NCBI GenBank assembly: GCA_026874595.1
Contig: JAPPUL010000071.1
Span: 248,001-312,000 of the forward strand
DNA length: 64,000 nt
Source of the DNA: Sipunculus nudus
Lineage: Eukaryota; Annelida; Sipuncula; Golfingiida; Sipunculidae
Reading direction: 5' to 3'
A model generated the notes under the pieces. It searched no databases. It was not told where the DNA came from and saw nothing but the letters and a program-made list of their open reading frames with translations. Numbering within the stretch: the first letter of the stretch is position 1; each line of letters starts with the position of its first letter. The translations under genes were made by a program, and so were the position numbers. Shown here in pieces: positions 8,317 to 16,557 of the stretch.

Positions 8317-8939
8317 TGGGTGTAGTTCTTTGTGGGGGACGTAGTAGTAGGATGGGGGAGGATAAGGGGTTGTTAAGGATTAGAGAAAAGGTATGTGTTT
8401 CTCATGCAAAAGAGAAGTTATTGAGTGTATGCGATCGTGTATACATATCGATAAACGGCATACAGGAGAGAGAGTATAGTAAATATTTTGGTAAAGAAGA
8501 GTTGTTATTAGATGCAGAAAGTTATAAAGGGCCGCAAGCAGGGATACTGTCGGTGCACAAATCGTTAGAGGACATGGAAGGAGATATAAAGGAGGGGAGA
8601 AAGGAGGGGAGAAAGGAGGGAGGATATGAATGGCTATATGTATTAGCTTGCGACATGGTAAACGTACCGAAGGTGTTAATAGAGAGGCTATACAAAAGAT
8701 GCACTAGATATGGTGATAATTATGATGTTTATGTATATAGATGCGCTAACAACGTAGAAGGTCTTTGCGGGATATACTCGAGGGACTATCTAAGTGGCAC
8801 AAAGGAGGCGTCAATTGGCAGTGTGCAGGAGTTGTTAGGAGGGGCTAGATGCAATATAGAGGAGTTAGGAGAAGAGGGTTGTAAATTGCTTTATAGCATA
8901 AACAGCAAAAGAGCTTACGATATCTTACGCGGACTATGA
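8310..8939 (+). CDS. mobA: Molybdenum cofactor guanylyltransferase MobA
   Basis: MobA attaches GMP to Mo-molybdopterin, making the bis-MGD cofactor of DMSO-reductase-family enzymes such as nitrate reductase and formate dehydrogenase. The GT-A nucleotidyltransferase signature 'VGVVLCGGRSSRMGEDKGLL' is at the N terminus; 'LLLDAESYKGPQAGILSVHKSL' and 'VLACDMVNVPKVLIERLY' (metal-binding Asp) follow. Between these two lies a low-complexity 'EGRKEGRKEGG' insertion encoded by 12-bp tandem units at 8591-8620, at a surface-loop position. It overlaps moaE by 7 bp. Its presence implies that the cell makes a bis-MGD enzyme, which fits the NapF-like protein at 15.9 kb. Confidence 0.93.
   Translation: MVVGVVLCGGRSSRMGEDKGLLRIREKVCVSHAKEKLLSVCDRVYISINGIQEREYSKYFGKEELLLDAESYKGPQAGILSVHKSLEDMEGDIKEGRKEGRKEGGYEWLYVLACDMVNVPKVLIERLYKRCTRYGDNYDVYVYRCANNVEGLCGIYSRDYLSGTKEASIGSVQELLGGARCNIEELGEEGCKLLYSINSKRAYDILRGL
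8591..8620. repeat. 12-bp in-frame tandem repeat inside mobA
   Basis: About 2.5 copies of ggaggggagaaa, coding for EGRK-type repeats within mobA. Confidence 0.9.
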
Positions 8940-8982
8940 GGTGGTAGAGGGTTTTGAGGGACAAGGCGTGGCAAGTTAGTAG

Positions 8983-9234
8983 TTAAGAGTTGTTAATAAA
9001 GTTTTTTAGAGTCTGAATGTTATACAAATAGAAGGATTTTCTGCGTTTATCGGTCTTAATACGCAGCTTACAAGCAGTATGCAAATTAATATTAGCTTGA
9101 GAGAGTTCGAGGATGCTAAATCCATAAGCTTTTCTAAGGCCCTGTTTCTTAGGGACAAAAGCAACGAGATTGTTTTTAAGTTTGGGAGTAGGAGGGATAG
9201 GAGTAGATGGCTGTGCGGGAGTTGAGCTAGACAT
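8983..9234 (-). CDS. Small ribosomal protein L13e-like protein
   Basis: Residues about 30-75 read 'RKAYGFSILELSQANI', 'ACKLRIKTDKRRKSFYLYNIQTLKNF'. From memory of the family this follows the archaeal/eukaryotic L13e pattern: 'GFSLEELK.AGI', '..ARKLGI.VD.RR', '..NV..LK'. The size (83 residues) is that of crenarchaeal L13e. The N terminus is a Ser/Thr/Pro-rich tail. I prefer the ATG at 9234, which has ggagat eight bases upstream; an in-frame ATG at 9249 would add five residues. It is alone on the minus strand between mobA and the MurU-like gene. In bacteria L13e-type domains are uncommon and their role is not known to me; ribosome association is inference. Confidence 0.6.
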   Translation of the reverse strand: MSSSTPAQPSTPIPPTPKLKNNLVAFVPKKQGLRKAYGFSILELSQANINLHTACKLRIKTDKRRKSFYLYNIQTLKNFINNS

Positions 9235-9339
9235 AATAACGATCTCCATAAAAAAAGGTGTTATAAAATATACTATAAAAGAGAGTTAAAGTAGCTAAAG
9301 TAAATCTAAGGATGGAAAAAAAGGAGATAAAATAGGTAA

Positions 9340-10104
9340 TTGCAAGCGCTGATATACGCAGCAGGTTATGGAAGGAGGCTTTGGCCGATAACGAAGAATA
9401 AGCCAAAAGCGCTTATATACCTGCGAGAAGGGTTACGCTTATTGGAGTATGACATAAGGAAGCTAAGGGGACATGGTATTAAACATGTTGTTATAAATGT
9501 GCATTATTGCGCTCAACAGATTATAGATTTTGTAAAAAGGAGTAATTTTGGTATAGAGCTATTGATATCGGACGAAGGAGAAAAGCTTTTGGATACAGGG
9601 GGAGGATTATATAAGGCAAAAGAGATTTTACAAAGAATAAGTTACGCAGGGGCAGGGAGTGGACATATATTATTATATAATGCAGACATAGTAAGTAATA
9701 TAGATTTAAGTAATCTTTTAAAGGCACATAAGGAAGGAGTAAAGAAAGATGGGAGGGTGGCAACGCTTGCAGTACAGGTTGGAGGAGAGGATATAGAGCG
9801 AGGTTTATTATTTAATGATCATGATGAGCTTATGGGTTGGCAAAGGGGCTATGAGGATATGGAAGTATTAGGGGATTGGCGTTGTAGGAAAAGGTTTAGT
9901 GGCATACAAGTGGTTAGTGAGGAGATATTTAGTTATATGGAGAGCAGGGGCCTAACAAAATATTCGATAATAGAGTTATACCTAGACATAGTGAAGGAAG
10001 GAGGAATAATAAAGGGCTATGGACATGATAAAGATTACGTATTAGACGTAGGTTTATACGAAAATTTATACAAAGCGTATGAATATATAGGAGATGTAGA
10101 GTGA
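9340..10104 (+). CDS. NDP-sugar nucleotidyltransferase (MurU-like)
   Basis: A GT-A fold nucleotidyltransferase of 254 residues. The N terminus 'ALIYAAGYGRRLWPITKNKPKALI' is the NTP-binding/pyrophosphorylase loop. 'HVVINVHYCAQQIIDFV' and 'ISDEGEKLLDTGGGLYKA' are characteristic of the MurU/RmlA-like group, and 'LLYNADIVSNIDLSNLLKAH' supplies the metal Asp. MurU converts MurNAc-1-phosphate to UDP-MurNAc in wall recycling and pairs with AmgK; the COG3178 gene at 2.7 kb is a candidate partner. It starts at TTG 9340 with aaggag upstream at rather long spacing. Mannose-1-phosphate guanylyltransferase or glucose-1-phosphate transferase are alternatives that sequence reading cannot exclude. Confidence 0.8.
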   Translation: MQALIYAAGYGRRLWPITKNKPKALIYLREGLRLLEYDIRKLRGHGIKHVVINVHYCAQQIIDFVKRSNFGIELLISDEGEKLLDTGGGLYKAKEILQRISYAGAGSGHILLYNADIVSNIDLSNLLKAHKEGVKKDGRVATLAVQVGGEDIERGLLFNDHDELMGWQRGYEDMEVLGDWRCRKRFSGIQVVSEEIFSYMESRGLTKYSIIELYLDIVKEGGIIKGYGHDKDYVLDVGLYENLYKAYEYIGDVE

Positions 10105-10154
10105 GACTAAAGTGAGACTAAAGTGAGACTAAAGTGAGACTAAAGTGAGACTAA
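10101..10154. repeat. 11-bp tandem repeat (gtgagactaaa) after MurU-like gene
   Basis: Almost five copies of an 11-bp unit; the first copy contains the stop codon of the MurU-like gene. The unit length is not a multiple of three, as expected outside coding sequence. Confidence 0.96.
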
Positions 10155-10197
10155 TATGAGGCTAATGAGAGAGAGGTTATCTTAGGGAGCAAAACGA

Positions 10198-10758
10198 GTG
10201 AGACAACTAAAGATATTGCTAGTAATAATACTGGCCTTGAATATTTGGGGATGCACTGATGAGGAACTAGATGATATACAAGCAATAAGGGAGACAGTGA
10301 TAGTTCCATCTATCCAGGCAAAGGCGACAAAGGTATTTGCTTATGATAGTCAAAATCGTCTAACGACAATAATAATTGGGAATAGGAAGACATTATTTAA
10401 GCGAGCCCAAGAGATATGGCTAGATAATTTAAGGACATTATATATAAGCCGGGATGCTGATGAGGTTATATATACGGAATTAACATCAGATAAAGCGAAA
10501 GTAAATTATGATAGTCTTGATTTGGAGGCGTGGGGTAATGTGGTTGTGAAACGTGATAATGAGATGCGGCTTGAGACGGAGCGGATATTTTGGGATAATG
10601 AGCAGGAGATATTGTACACAGAAGGAGAGGAGCGAGTAATAATTTACAAACAAGAAACAACAAAGGAAAGGATAGTGCGAGTGGTGGGAACAAATTTATA
10701 TGCAGATAAGAAGTTATCGGAGGTAGAATTAGACGAAGTGGTAACATTGGATCCATAA
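10198..10758 (+). CDS. lptC: LptC-like LPS export lipoprotein
   Basis: A 186-residue exported protein. The N terminus 'MRQLKILLVIILALNIWGC' is a lipoprotein signal with Cys19 as acylation site. The rest is a repetitive beta-strand pattern of the LptC/OstA-like fold: 'AYDSQNRLTTIIIGNRKTLF', 'KVNYDSLDLEAWGNVVVKRDNEMRLETERIFWDNEQEILYT'. 'LEAWGNVVV...LETERIFWD' is the usual LptC/LptA phrase. LptC sits in the inner membrane and passes lipopolysaccharide to LptA. The start is GTG 10198 with agggag nine bases upstream. No lptA or lptB is adjacent, so it belongs to a scattered system. An LptA-like role is possible. Confidence 0.72.
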   Translation: MRQLKILLVIILALNIWGCTDEELDDIQAIRETVIVPSIQAKATKVFAYDSQNRLTTIIIGNRKTLFKRAQEIWLDNLRTLYISRDADEVIYTELTSDKAKVNYDSLDLEAWGNVVVKRDNEMRLETERIFWDNEQEILYTEGEERVIIYKQETTKERIVRVVGTNLYADKKLSEVELDEVVTLDP

Positions 10759-10859
10759 GCTATGGTGTAAATGGTAGAAAAGTAAGTAGAGTAGGGATGA
10801 AATAAAGTGTATGATTTGTAATGGTTAGCTGTTCATATATAGCAGGAGAGGGGAACAAT

Positions 10860-11690
10860 ATGAATGAACAAAAAGTGCATAAGAAGCAGTTACTAATTCA
10901 CAAGATAGAACAAGAGATAGATCAAATACCATCCTTGCCAGATAATATAGAGGAGGTATCAGAATTAGTAAAGGATCGGAATGCGGATGTAAAAGCGATA
11001 GGCGATATAATCCGTCGAGATCCGGCCTTGATGTTTGATGTATTAAAGGTTGCCAACTCAGCACATTATAAAACCCGTAGTCGAGTAGCGACGATAGAAC
11101 GAGCGATAACGATAATAGGAACCCGAGAGTTGACGATGGTGCTTATGAGGATAGCAGGACTTAGTATAATCGACAAATTTTATGGTTCGATGGAAAGTAT
11201 AAGCCGACATTCAAACAAGTGTGCAAAATATGCAAAAGAGATATTAAAAATACATAATAGTGAATGTAGTAAGGAAGTGGCGTATACAGCTGGCTTACTG
11301 CACGATATAGGAAAGCTTATATTTTTGAATATAATACCTGGAGTTATGGATAGAATAGATTTGCTAAGTGAGAGTCGAGGAGTAGATACATGGGAGCTTG
11401 AGCGTCTTGCAATTGGCTTAACACATGCGGAGATAGGTGCAAAGATTACGGAGAAGTGGGGTTTTCCAAAGCCCTTGATAGCGGCAATAGATTATCATCA
11501 CAATCCCTTATTTGCGGGAGTAGATGAGAAGGACATAGTATATAGCGTATATTTAGGAAATATATTAAGTTACTATCCGAGGGTGACAGCGGATATAATG
11601 CTTAGAATAGAAGACAAAGTGCTGTACTATTTTGGTATAAAGTCAGAGGATGAGCTTACGGAATATCTAGATATATTACAAAGTCGTTAA
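10860..11690 (+). CDS. HDOD domain protein (putative signalling/regulatory)
   Basis: The HDOD fold is a degenerate HD-phosphohydrolase domain that usually lacks catalysis and acts in signalling. Motifs: 'IPSLPDNIEEVSELVKDRNADVKAIGDIIRRDPALMFDVLKVANSAHYKTR' (classic N-terminal phrase), 'TIERAITIIGTRELTMVLMRIAG', 'YTAGLLHDIGKLIF' (the HD pair is retained), 'THAEIGAKITEKWGFPKPLIAAIDYHHNP'. ATG 10860 is preferred because aggagagggg lies seven bases upstream; an earlier in-frame ATG at 10821 has no such site. With the HD dyad kept, weak phosphohydrolase activity cannot be excluded. Target unknown. Confidence 0.88.
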   Translation: MNEQKVHKKQLLIHKIEQEIDQIPSLPDNIEEVSELVKDRNADVKAIGDIIRRDPALMFDVLKVANSAHYKTRSRVATIERAITIIGTRELTMVLMRIAGLSIIDKFYGSMESISRHSNKCAKYAKEILKIHNSECSKEVAYTAGLLHDIGKLIFLNIIPGVMDRIDLLSESRGVDTWELERLAIGLTHAEIGAKITEKWGFPKPLIAAIDYHHNPLFAGVDEKDIVYSVYLGNILSYYPRVTADIMLRIEDKVLYYFGIKSEDELTEYLDILQSR

Positions 11691-11725
11691 AGCTATTTTT
11701 GCAAAAAGAGTTTAAAGGATCGATT

Positions 11726-12994
11726 CTAAGAGATAGGGAAATTAATATATAAAGAGGTCCCGTTTTTAGAAGTCTGGATATTAATCTTAGCATTCATTTC
11801 TTGAGCTCTAAACTCGATATTGCGAATCCCGTTACCTTTAACAAATTGCTTTTTATCAAAGCCCATACCATTATCTTTAATGTCTAAAACGATATATTGG
11901 GCAAAGATGTTGAGCGAAAGAGAAGCTTTGGAGGCATTGGAGTGCTTCATAATGTTATTAAACCATTCGGTGATAATTTTGTTAAGGCTAAATTTGATAG
12001 AAGGATTTAATGCGTTAATGTTATCTTTAGAGTTGAAGTTGAAGCTAAGATTAAGATTTCTTAAATTTAGGAAGTGCGTTAATTTATTTTGGATGTAAGA
12101 AACAAAGTCGTTTAATTGGATATTATGGTGGTCAGTAATTTCGTGAATAACGTTTCTCATTTGGACCAGAGCATCACGAGACAGATCATTTATTTTGGAA
12201 AGAGCGTCAACAGTTTTTTGCGAGTCAGAATTTATGGTATCAGAAGCGATTTGCGAATAAATGACATTAGCAGTAAGGGAAGCTCCGAGGGAGTCATGGA
12301 GGTCTCTTGAGATACGTTCTTTTTCTTTAAGAAGGGCTAAATGGTTAATTTCTTTTAAGAGAGAGATATTTTGTTTTTGAATAGAATCTTCACTTTGCTT
12401 AAGTTTGGCTTGATAGTAGTATAGTAAAGCGGAGACAACACTAATGCCATAACCGTATGAGATAAAGTAAAAAGAGTGCGGGATTTGTTGTAAGATGAAG
12501 ATGGTAGAGATTAAAGAAGGAGTTGCGCTAACAAGCAGTAGTAAATTGATGTGGAAATAATTAAGCTGAGCGATAATGAAGATGAAGAGGAAGTGAAGGA
12601 CCCACCAACCGGTTTTAGGTTCTTGAGTATAAAATATTATGGTAGAAGAGAAAAGGATTAAGATGATATTGTAAAAGAAAGCGGAGAGTTTAAAGAAGTA
12701 AGAATTGATACCAAAGGCTTTATAGATATAGATATTGGCGAATATGACAAGTTGTAAAGTGATAGCGGCATAAGAAGTTATATAGAAATTGAGTCTAAGG
12801 TACTTATAATTTTGGTCAAGATATGAAGCTAAGATGAGGGAATTTGCGAATATGATAATGATAAGGGGTCCTTTACTTGCGAAGAAAGCCTTATAAGTAT
12901 TAATATAGATATTAGGAATAGTGAGAATATATTTGTTTAAATATGCTAATGGAGCTAAAGTATTTGTGAAGCTGGTATTTATTTTAAAAGGCAT
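11726..12994 (-). CDS. Membrane sensor histidine kinase (HisKA_3 / NarX-LiaS class)
   Basis: A two-component sensor of 422 residues. Residues about 40-200 hold several hydrophobic stretches, probably six membrane segments. A short coiled segment leads to the dimerisation/phosphoacceptor helix 'KERISRDLHDSLGASLTANVIYSQIA', where the His in 'RDLHD' is the phosphorylation site of the HisKA_3 class. The ATPase domain has N box 'ITEWFNNIMKHSNAS', G1 'DIKDNGMGFD' and G2 'GNGIRNIEFRAQEM'. HisKA_3 kinases normally pair with LuxR-type (NarL) regulators; none is adjacent. The coding strand is pyrimidine-rich, against the direction expected from gene orientation. Confidence 0.9.
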   Translation of the reverse strand: MPFKINTSFTNTLAPLAYLNKYILTIPNIYINTYKAFFASKGPLIIIIFANSLILASYLDQNYKYLRLNFYITSYAAITLQLVIFANIYIYKAFGINSYFFKLSAFFYNIILILFSSTIIFYTQEPKTGWWVLHFLFIFIIAQLNYFHINLLLLVSATPSLISTIFILQQIPHSFYFISYGYGISVVSALLYYYQAKLKQSEDSIQKQNISLLKEINHLALLKEKERISRDLHDSLGASLTANVIYSQIASDTINSDSQKTVDALSKINDLSRDALVQMRNVIHEITDHHNIQLNDFVSYIQNKLTHFLNLRNLNLSFNFNSKDNINALNPSIKFSLNKIITEWFNNIMKHSNASKASLSLNIFAQYIVLDIKDNGMGFDKKQFVKGNGIRNIEFRAQEMNAKINIQTSKNGTSLYINFPIS

Positions 12995-13317
12995 AAGAGC
13001 AAAGAAACTAAAAAGCTGGGATAAAGTCTATAAAAGTAGGGAGATAAAATGTTGCTAGTAGATGGGATAGAGAAAATAAAGGGGATAGGCTAAGGTATTA
13101 ATTTAAAGAAAAATAGAATGAGATAAAGAGTTGACAAGGAAATAGGAAGCGGCTAGATTTGTAGGATAATTATAGGGAAAAGGGGAGATAAAACGATTAA
13201 GGAGTTTATATTAAATATGAGGGACAAAAGAGGTGTAAAAGGAGGAAGGGTTGTAGAAGGAGGAAGAGGAGGAAGAGGAGGAAGAGGAGGAAGAGGAGGA
13301 AGAGAAGGAAGAGCTAG
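12995..13317. other. 323-bp intergenic region, purine-rich on plus strand
   Basis: This gap separates the divergent histidine kinase and AEC transporter genes. I find no gene or RNA in it. The last 55 bp are a 9-bp tandem repeat that also provides the Shine-Dalgarno-like sequence of the transporter gene. Confidence 0.6.
13261..13313. repeat. 9-bp tandem repeat (aggaagagg) ending at the AEC transporter start
   Basis: Six near-perfect units. The last, aggaagag, lies five bases before the ATG at 13318 and can serve as ribosome-binding site. Confidence 0.95.
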
Positions 13318-14304
13318 ATGTTAGAGATAGGGCTATCGACGTTAATAGTGATAGTTCCGGTGGTGGTAGTAATATTAATAGGCTATATAATACGCAGGTA
13401 TGGGTGGGTAACGGAGGAAGGTCTTGATAGCATGGCGAAGTTAGTGTATTATATAGGGCTGCCGGCCTTAGTGGTAGATGAAGTATCGAAAACGAGTATA
13501 AGTAGTTTTATAGAGGTAAAAGGGCCTATGGTCCTGGCGATAGTGTCGTTACTGATGGGTTTAATAGGATATATTAGTGCATATGTAAGAAATGAGTTAC
13601 CGGAGAGGCGAGGGGTTTGGGCGATGTGTTCCTTACGAGGGAACATGGCGTTTATAGGGATTCCCTTGATCTTAAGTGCGCTTGGAGATTCAGGGATGTA
13701 TTATGCCTCATTGTTGCTAGCGGTAGGAGCGCCATCCTATAATATATTGTCAGTAATTTTCTTAATCTATGCAAAACGAGCGGCAATGGGGGAAGCCGAA
13801 TTAGAATTTAAGGAAATAGTTATCTATATACTAAAAGGGATATTTACAAATTCGCTAACACTAGCAGCAATAATAGGATTATTATTATCGTTTGTGCGGC
13901 CTGAGAGCTTACCAGTACTAGACATGAGCTTAGGGATTTTACAAAAGATACCCTTACCAATAGCATTAATAGTAATAGGGGGACAACTAGATATAGGATC
14001 AAGTTTTCGATTGATAAGAGATACAATAATCCCGACAATGTATAAGCTAGTATTATCACCGTTTTTGGGAGCGATATTGTTGATATTATTTAAAGCAGGG
14101 GATGCTGATTTTGTTGCGACAATGATCTTTTTGGCCTCACCAACAGCTATATTAAGCTATGTAATAGCATCTGAGATGGAAGCAGATAAAGAGATAACCT
14201 TGAATATAATACTTGCGACAACGGCCTTGAGTGCATTTATTTATGTAGTTATGCTATTTTTGCTTGGGTTGTTTGACATATGGAGTTATAAGAAGTTGCT
14301 GTGA
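13318..14304 (+). CDS. AEC-family transporter (auxin efflux carrier superfamily)
   Basis: A 328-residue inner-membrane protein with about ten hydrophobic segments in two halves. Family phrases: N-terminal 'IVIVPVVVVILIGYIIRRYGWVTEEGLDSMAKLVYYIGLPALVVDEVSK', 'RGNMAFIGIPLILSALG' and 'IPLPIALIVIGGQLDI'. Bacterial AEC proteins export or import small organic acids such as malate or malonate; the substrate here cannot be read from sequence. Translation probably starts at ATG 13318, with the ribosome-binding site made by the preceding 9-bp repeat. A 58-bp gap with a T8A6 tract separates it from the radical SAM gene. Confidence 0.88.
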   Translation: MLEIGLSTLIVIVPVVVVILIGYIIRRYGWVTEEGLDSMAKLVYYIGLPALVVDEVSKTSISSFIEVKGPMVLAIVSLLMGLIGYISAYVRNELPERRGVWAMCSLRGNMAFIGIPLILSALGDSGMYYASLLLAVGAPSYNILSVIFLIYAKRAAMGEAELEFKEIVIYILKGIFTNSLTLAAIIGLLLSFVRPESLPVLDMSLGILQKIPLPIALIVIGGQLDIGSSFRLIRDTIIPTMYKLVLSPFLGAILLILFKAGDADFVATMIFLASPTAILSYVIASEMEADKEITLNIILATTALSAFIYVVMLFLLGLFDIWSYKKLL

Positions 14305-14362
14305 GTTTTTTTTAAAAAAGTAGATCAACTTTAGCGTAAAAAAAATAAAAGGAGAGGAGTTA

Positions 14363-15898
14363 TTGAAAAGGGCAGTTGTATTAATATCTATATTAAATAC
14401 AGAGTATGCGACAAAAGAGTTGGATTTGGGTGGTAGAACTAGTTTAGATTATGTATTAGAAAGTGTGCAAGGGATTTTGGGAGAAGAGATATTTCATGTA
14501 TATGGGAAAAAGGAGCGTGGTAGAAGCGAGTATGAGAATTTGGCAGATGAAGAGAGGACGTGGGATGTAGGGGAAGGGTATACAGTAGATATTCTAAAAC
14601 TGTTGGTAGAAAAGCTAGCAGGTTATGAAAGCATACTAATCCAATATACAGACAGTCCACTAAGCGATTGTAAGGAGCAATTAAAGCTACTAAAACTGCA
14701 TGAAGAAGAGCATGCAGAATATAGCTTTAGTGAGAATTATCCTTTAGGGTTATGCGGGGAGGTAGTGAGTCATGAATTACTAAAGAAGTTATTGAAGGAG
14801 GAGGAGGGGAGAGGGAGGCTTGAGAGGTATAGTAGGGGTAGTATAGAGGAGTTAATTAACGAAGATATAAATCGCTATGATGTAGAAGTTTTGGTATGTG
14901 AATATGATTTTCGAGTTGAGCGGCTTGAACTAAGAGTAAACAATCGCAGAAATTATAAAGTAGTAAAGGGGTGTATAAAAGGGCTTAGCGATAGGGGCCT
15001 TAAGAGGGGAGTAAAGGGGATAGAACATTTAGTAAAAGAGCATCCGATATTTATGCGTAGTGTCCCATCGTATGTTGAGGTAGAGATAACAAATAGATGT
15101 GATTGTGAATGTGTAATATGCCCGAGGACGCATTTAATGAGACGGAAGGCAAAGGATATGGATGTGGGGCAGTATCTAAAGTTTTTAGAGAAGTTGTATA
15201 GTTATACAGGGGAAGTATATATAAGTTTTAGTTATATGGGGGAGCCATTTTTGCATGATAAGATATATGAGCTAATAGAAAAGACGTTAAAGAAAGAAGG
15301 GATAAAGCTACTAATAGAGACGCATGGAGGGAAATTAAGCTATGAAAGTATAGACAAATTACGAGAGCTTGACGGAGGGGAAGGCAGATTATATATATTG
15401 CTATCTTTAGATAGCATATCGAAGGATAGATATAAGGAGTTACGCGGGGGAGGAATAGAATTAGAAGAGCTTGAGAAGGCAGCACATTATCTACTTGAGC
15501 GAGGCCCAAAAGGCAGCTATATACAGATGTTACAGATGAAAGAGAATGGAGAAGAACTTGATAATTATTATAAGAAGTGGTCAGCCTATAAGGATAGAAT
15601 AATTCTCCAAAAACATAATAGTTATAGTGGAGAGCTAAAAGATAGACAAGGGGTTGAACTTAGTCCGTTAAAGAGGTTTGGCTGTTGGCATTTAAAGCGG
15701 GATATGATAGTATTAAGCGATGGACGAGTAAGTTTTTGCAAACAAGATATAAATGGGGAAATGAGTTATGGGAATGTATTTGAGGAGGATATAGATAAGA
15801 TATGGCGGCGTCAAGACAAAGTGTATGAGAGAGATCATAGAGGGGAGATTGATGAATTTTGCAAAGGTTGTGATGAATGGTATACGTATAATTTTTGA
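14363..15898 (+). CDS. Radical SAM/SPASM protein of the spiro-SPASM type
   Basis: The central radical SAM domain starts 'EVEITNRCDCECVICPR' (CX3CX2C, about residue 247) and continues 'VYISFSYMGEPFLHDKI'. The C terminus is a SPASM domain with further Cys: 'LSPLKRFGCWHLKRDMIVLSDGRVSFCKQD', 'YGNVFEEDIDKIW', 'FCKGCDEWYTYNF'. The first 230 residues are a separate domain with an 'ILNTEY...GRTSLDYVLESV' opening that resembles a degenerate nucleotidyltransferase and includes 'FSENYPLGLCGEVVS' and 'EDINRYDVEVLV'. This whole architecture, including the Phe-Gly-Cys-Trp-His and terminal Tyr-Asn-Phe motifs, matches what I know of the spirochaete spiro-SPASM family, whose substrate is unknown. It starts at TTG 14363 behind ggagaggag. 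The ferredoxin gene follows at 35 bp. Confidence 0.85.
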   Translation: MKRAVVLISILNTEYATKELDLGGRTSLDYVLESVQGILGEEIFHVYGKKERGRSEYENLADEERTWDVGEGYTVDILKLLVEKLAGYESILIQYTDSPLSDCKEQLKLLKLHEEEHAEYSFSENYPLGLCGEVVSHELLKKLLKEEEGRGRLERYSRGSIEELINEDINRYDVEVLVCEYDFRVERLELRVNNRRNYKVVKGCIKGLSDRGLKRGVKGIEHLVKEHPIFMRSVPSYVEVEITNRCDCECVICPRTHLMRRKAKDMDVGQYLKFLEKLYSYTGEVYISFSYMGEPFLHDKIYELIEKTLKKEGIKLLIETHGGKLSYESIDKLRELDGGEGRLYILLSLDSISKDRYKELRGGGIELEELEKAAHYLLERGPKGSYIQMLQMKENGEELDNYYKKWSAYKDRIILQKHNSYSGELKDRQGVELSPLKRFGCWHLKRDMIVLSDGRVSFCKQDINGEMSYGNVFEEDIDKIWRRQDKVYERDHRGEIDEFCKGCDEWYTYNF

Positions 15899-15933
15899 TA
15901 TAAATTTTTGAAATATAGAGTGGCAGTAGTGCT

Positions 15934-16488
15934 ATGAAAAGAGGACAAAGAGAAGGAGATGCAGGAGGTGTTGCAGGAGGTGTTGTAGAGTTTGGACGTC
16001 GAGACTTTTTCAAATCGTTGAAAGGGGTAATATTTGCGAGGGGGGAATGGGCTGAGATAAGGCCTCCGTATAATATAGACGGGGCAAAATTTGTAAAGTG
16101 TATAAGCTGTGCGGGTTATTGTATGAAGGCGTGTGAGGAGGGGATAATACGAATAAGTAAGTATAACGTACCCTATATAGATTTTAGAGAAGGAGGCTAC
16201 TGTACATTTTGTAAAGAGTGCGTAAAGGCGTGTAGCTATGGGGTATTGGAAGAGGGTGGGGAGGGGCGTATAGATGTAGAAGTAAAGATAAGCAAGGATT
16301 TGTGTTTGTCTTGGAAGGCAGGTGAGGGGTGTACGGAATGTAGAAAATCATGTGATGAGAAGGCGATATTATTTTATGGGGGCTATAGGGGGGAGATAGA
16401 CACTAGCGCCTGTACTGGGTGTTTAAGGTGTGTAAAAGAATGTGATTATGGAGCGATAGAAGTAGGAAGTGGCTCTTTAAGGAAGTGA
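15934..16488 (+). CDS. napF: NapF-like ferredoxin with multiple 4Fe-4S motifs
   Basis: A 184-residue cytoplasmic iron-sulfur protein. The 'RRDFFKSLKG' start, then 'EIRPPYNID', and three to four Cys groups, follow the NapF order: 'CISCAGYCMKACEEGI', 'YCTFCKECVKACSYGV', 'CLSWKAGEGCTECRKSCDEKAI', 'CTGCLRCVKECDYGAI'. NapF assists maturation or electron supply of the periplasmic nitrate reductase NapA, a bis-MGD molybdoenzyme; no other nap gene is in the window. The first Cys group departs from the standard spacing (CxxCxxxCxxxC), as does the third. Proximity to the Moco cluster fits. A generic ferredoxin partner of the upstream radical SAM protein is an alternative. Confidence 0.75.
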   Translation: MKRGQREGDAGGVAGGVVEFGRRDFFKSLKGVIFARGEWAEIRPPYNIDGAKFVKCISCAGYCMKACEEGIIRISKYNVPYIDFREGGYCTFCKECVKACSYGVLEEGGEGRIDVEVKISKDLCLSWKAGEGCTECRKSCDEKAILFYGGYRGEIDTSACTGCLRCVKECDYGAIEVGSGSLRK

Positions 16489-16557
16489 GCGAGATAAGCG
16501 TTAATGTTGTGATGTTAATGGTGGGGTAAGAAACAATAAAGAAAGGGGAAAAGGACT

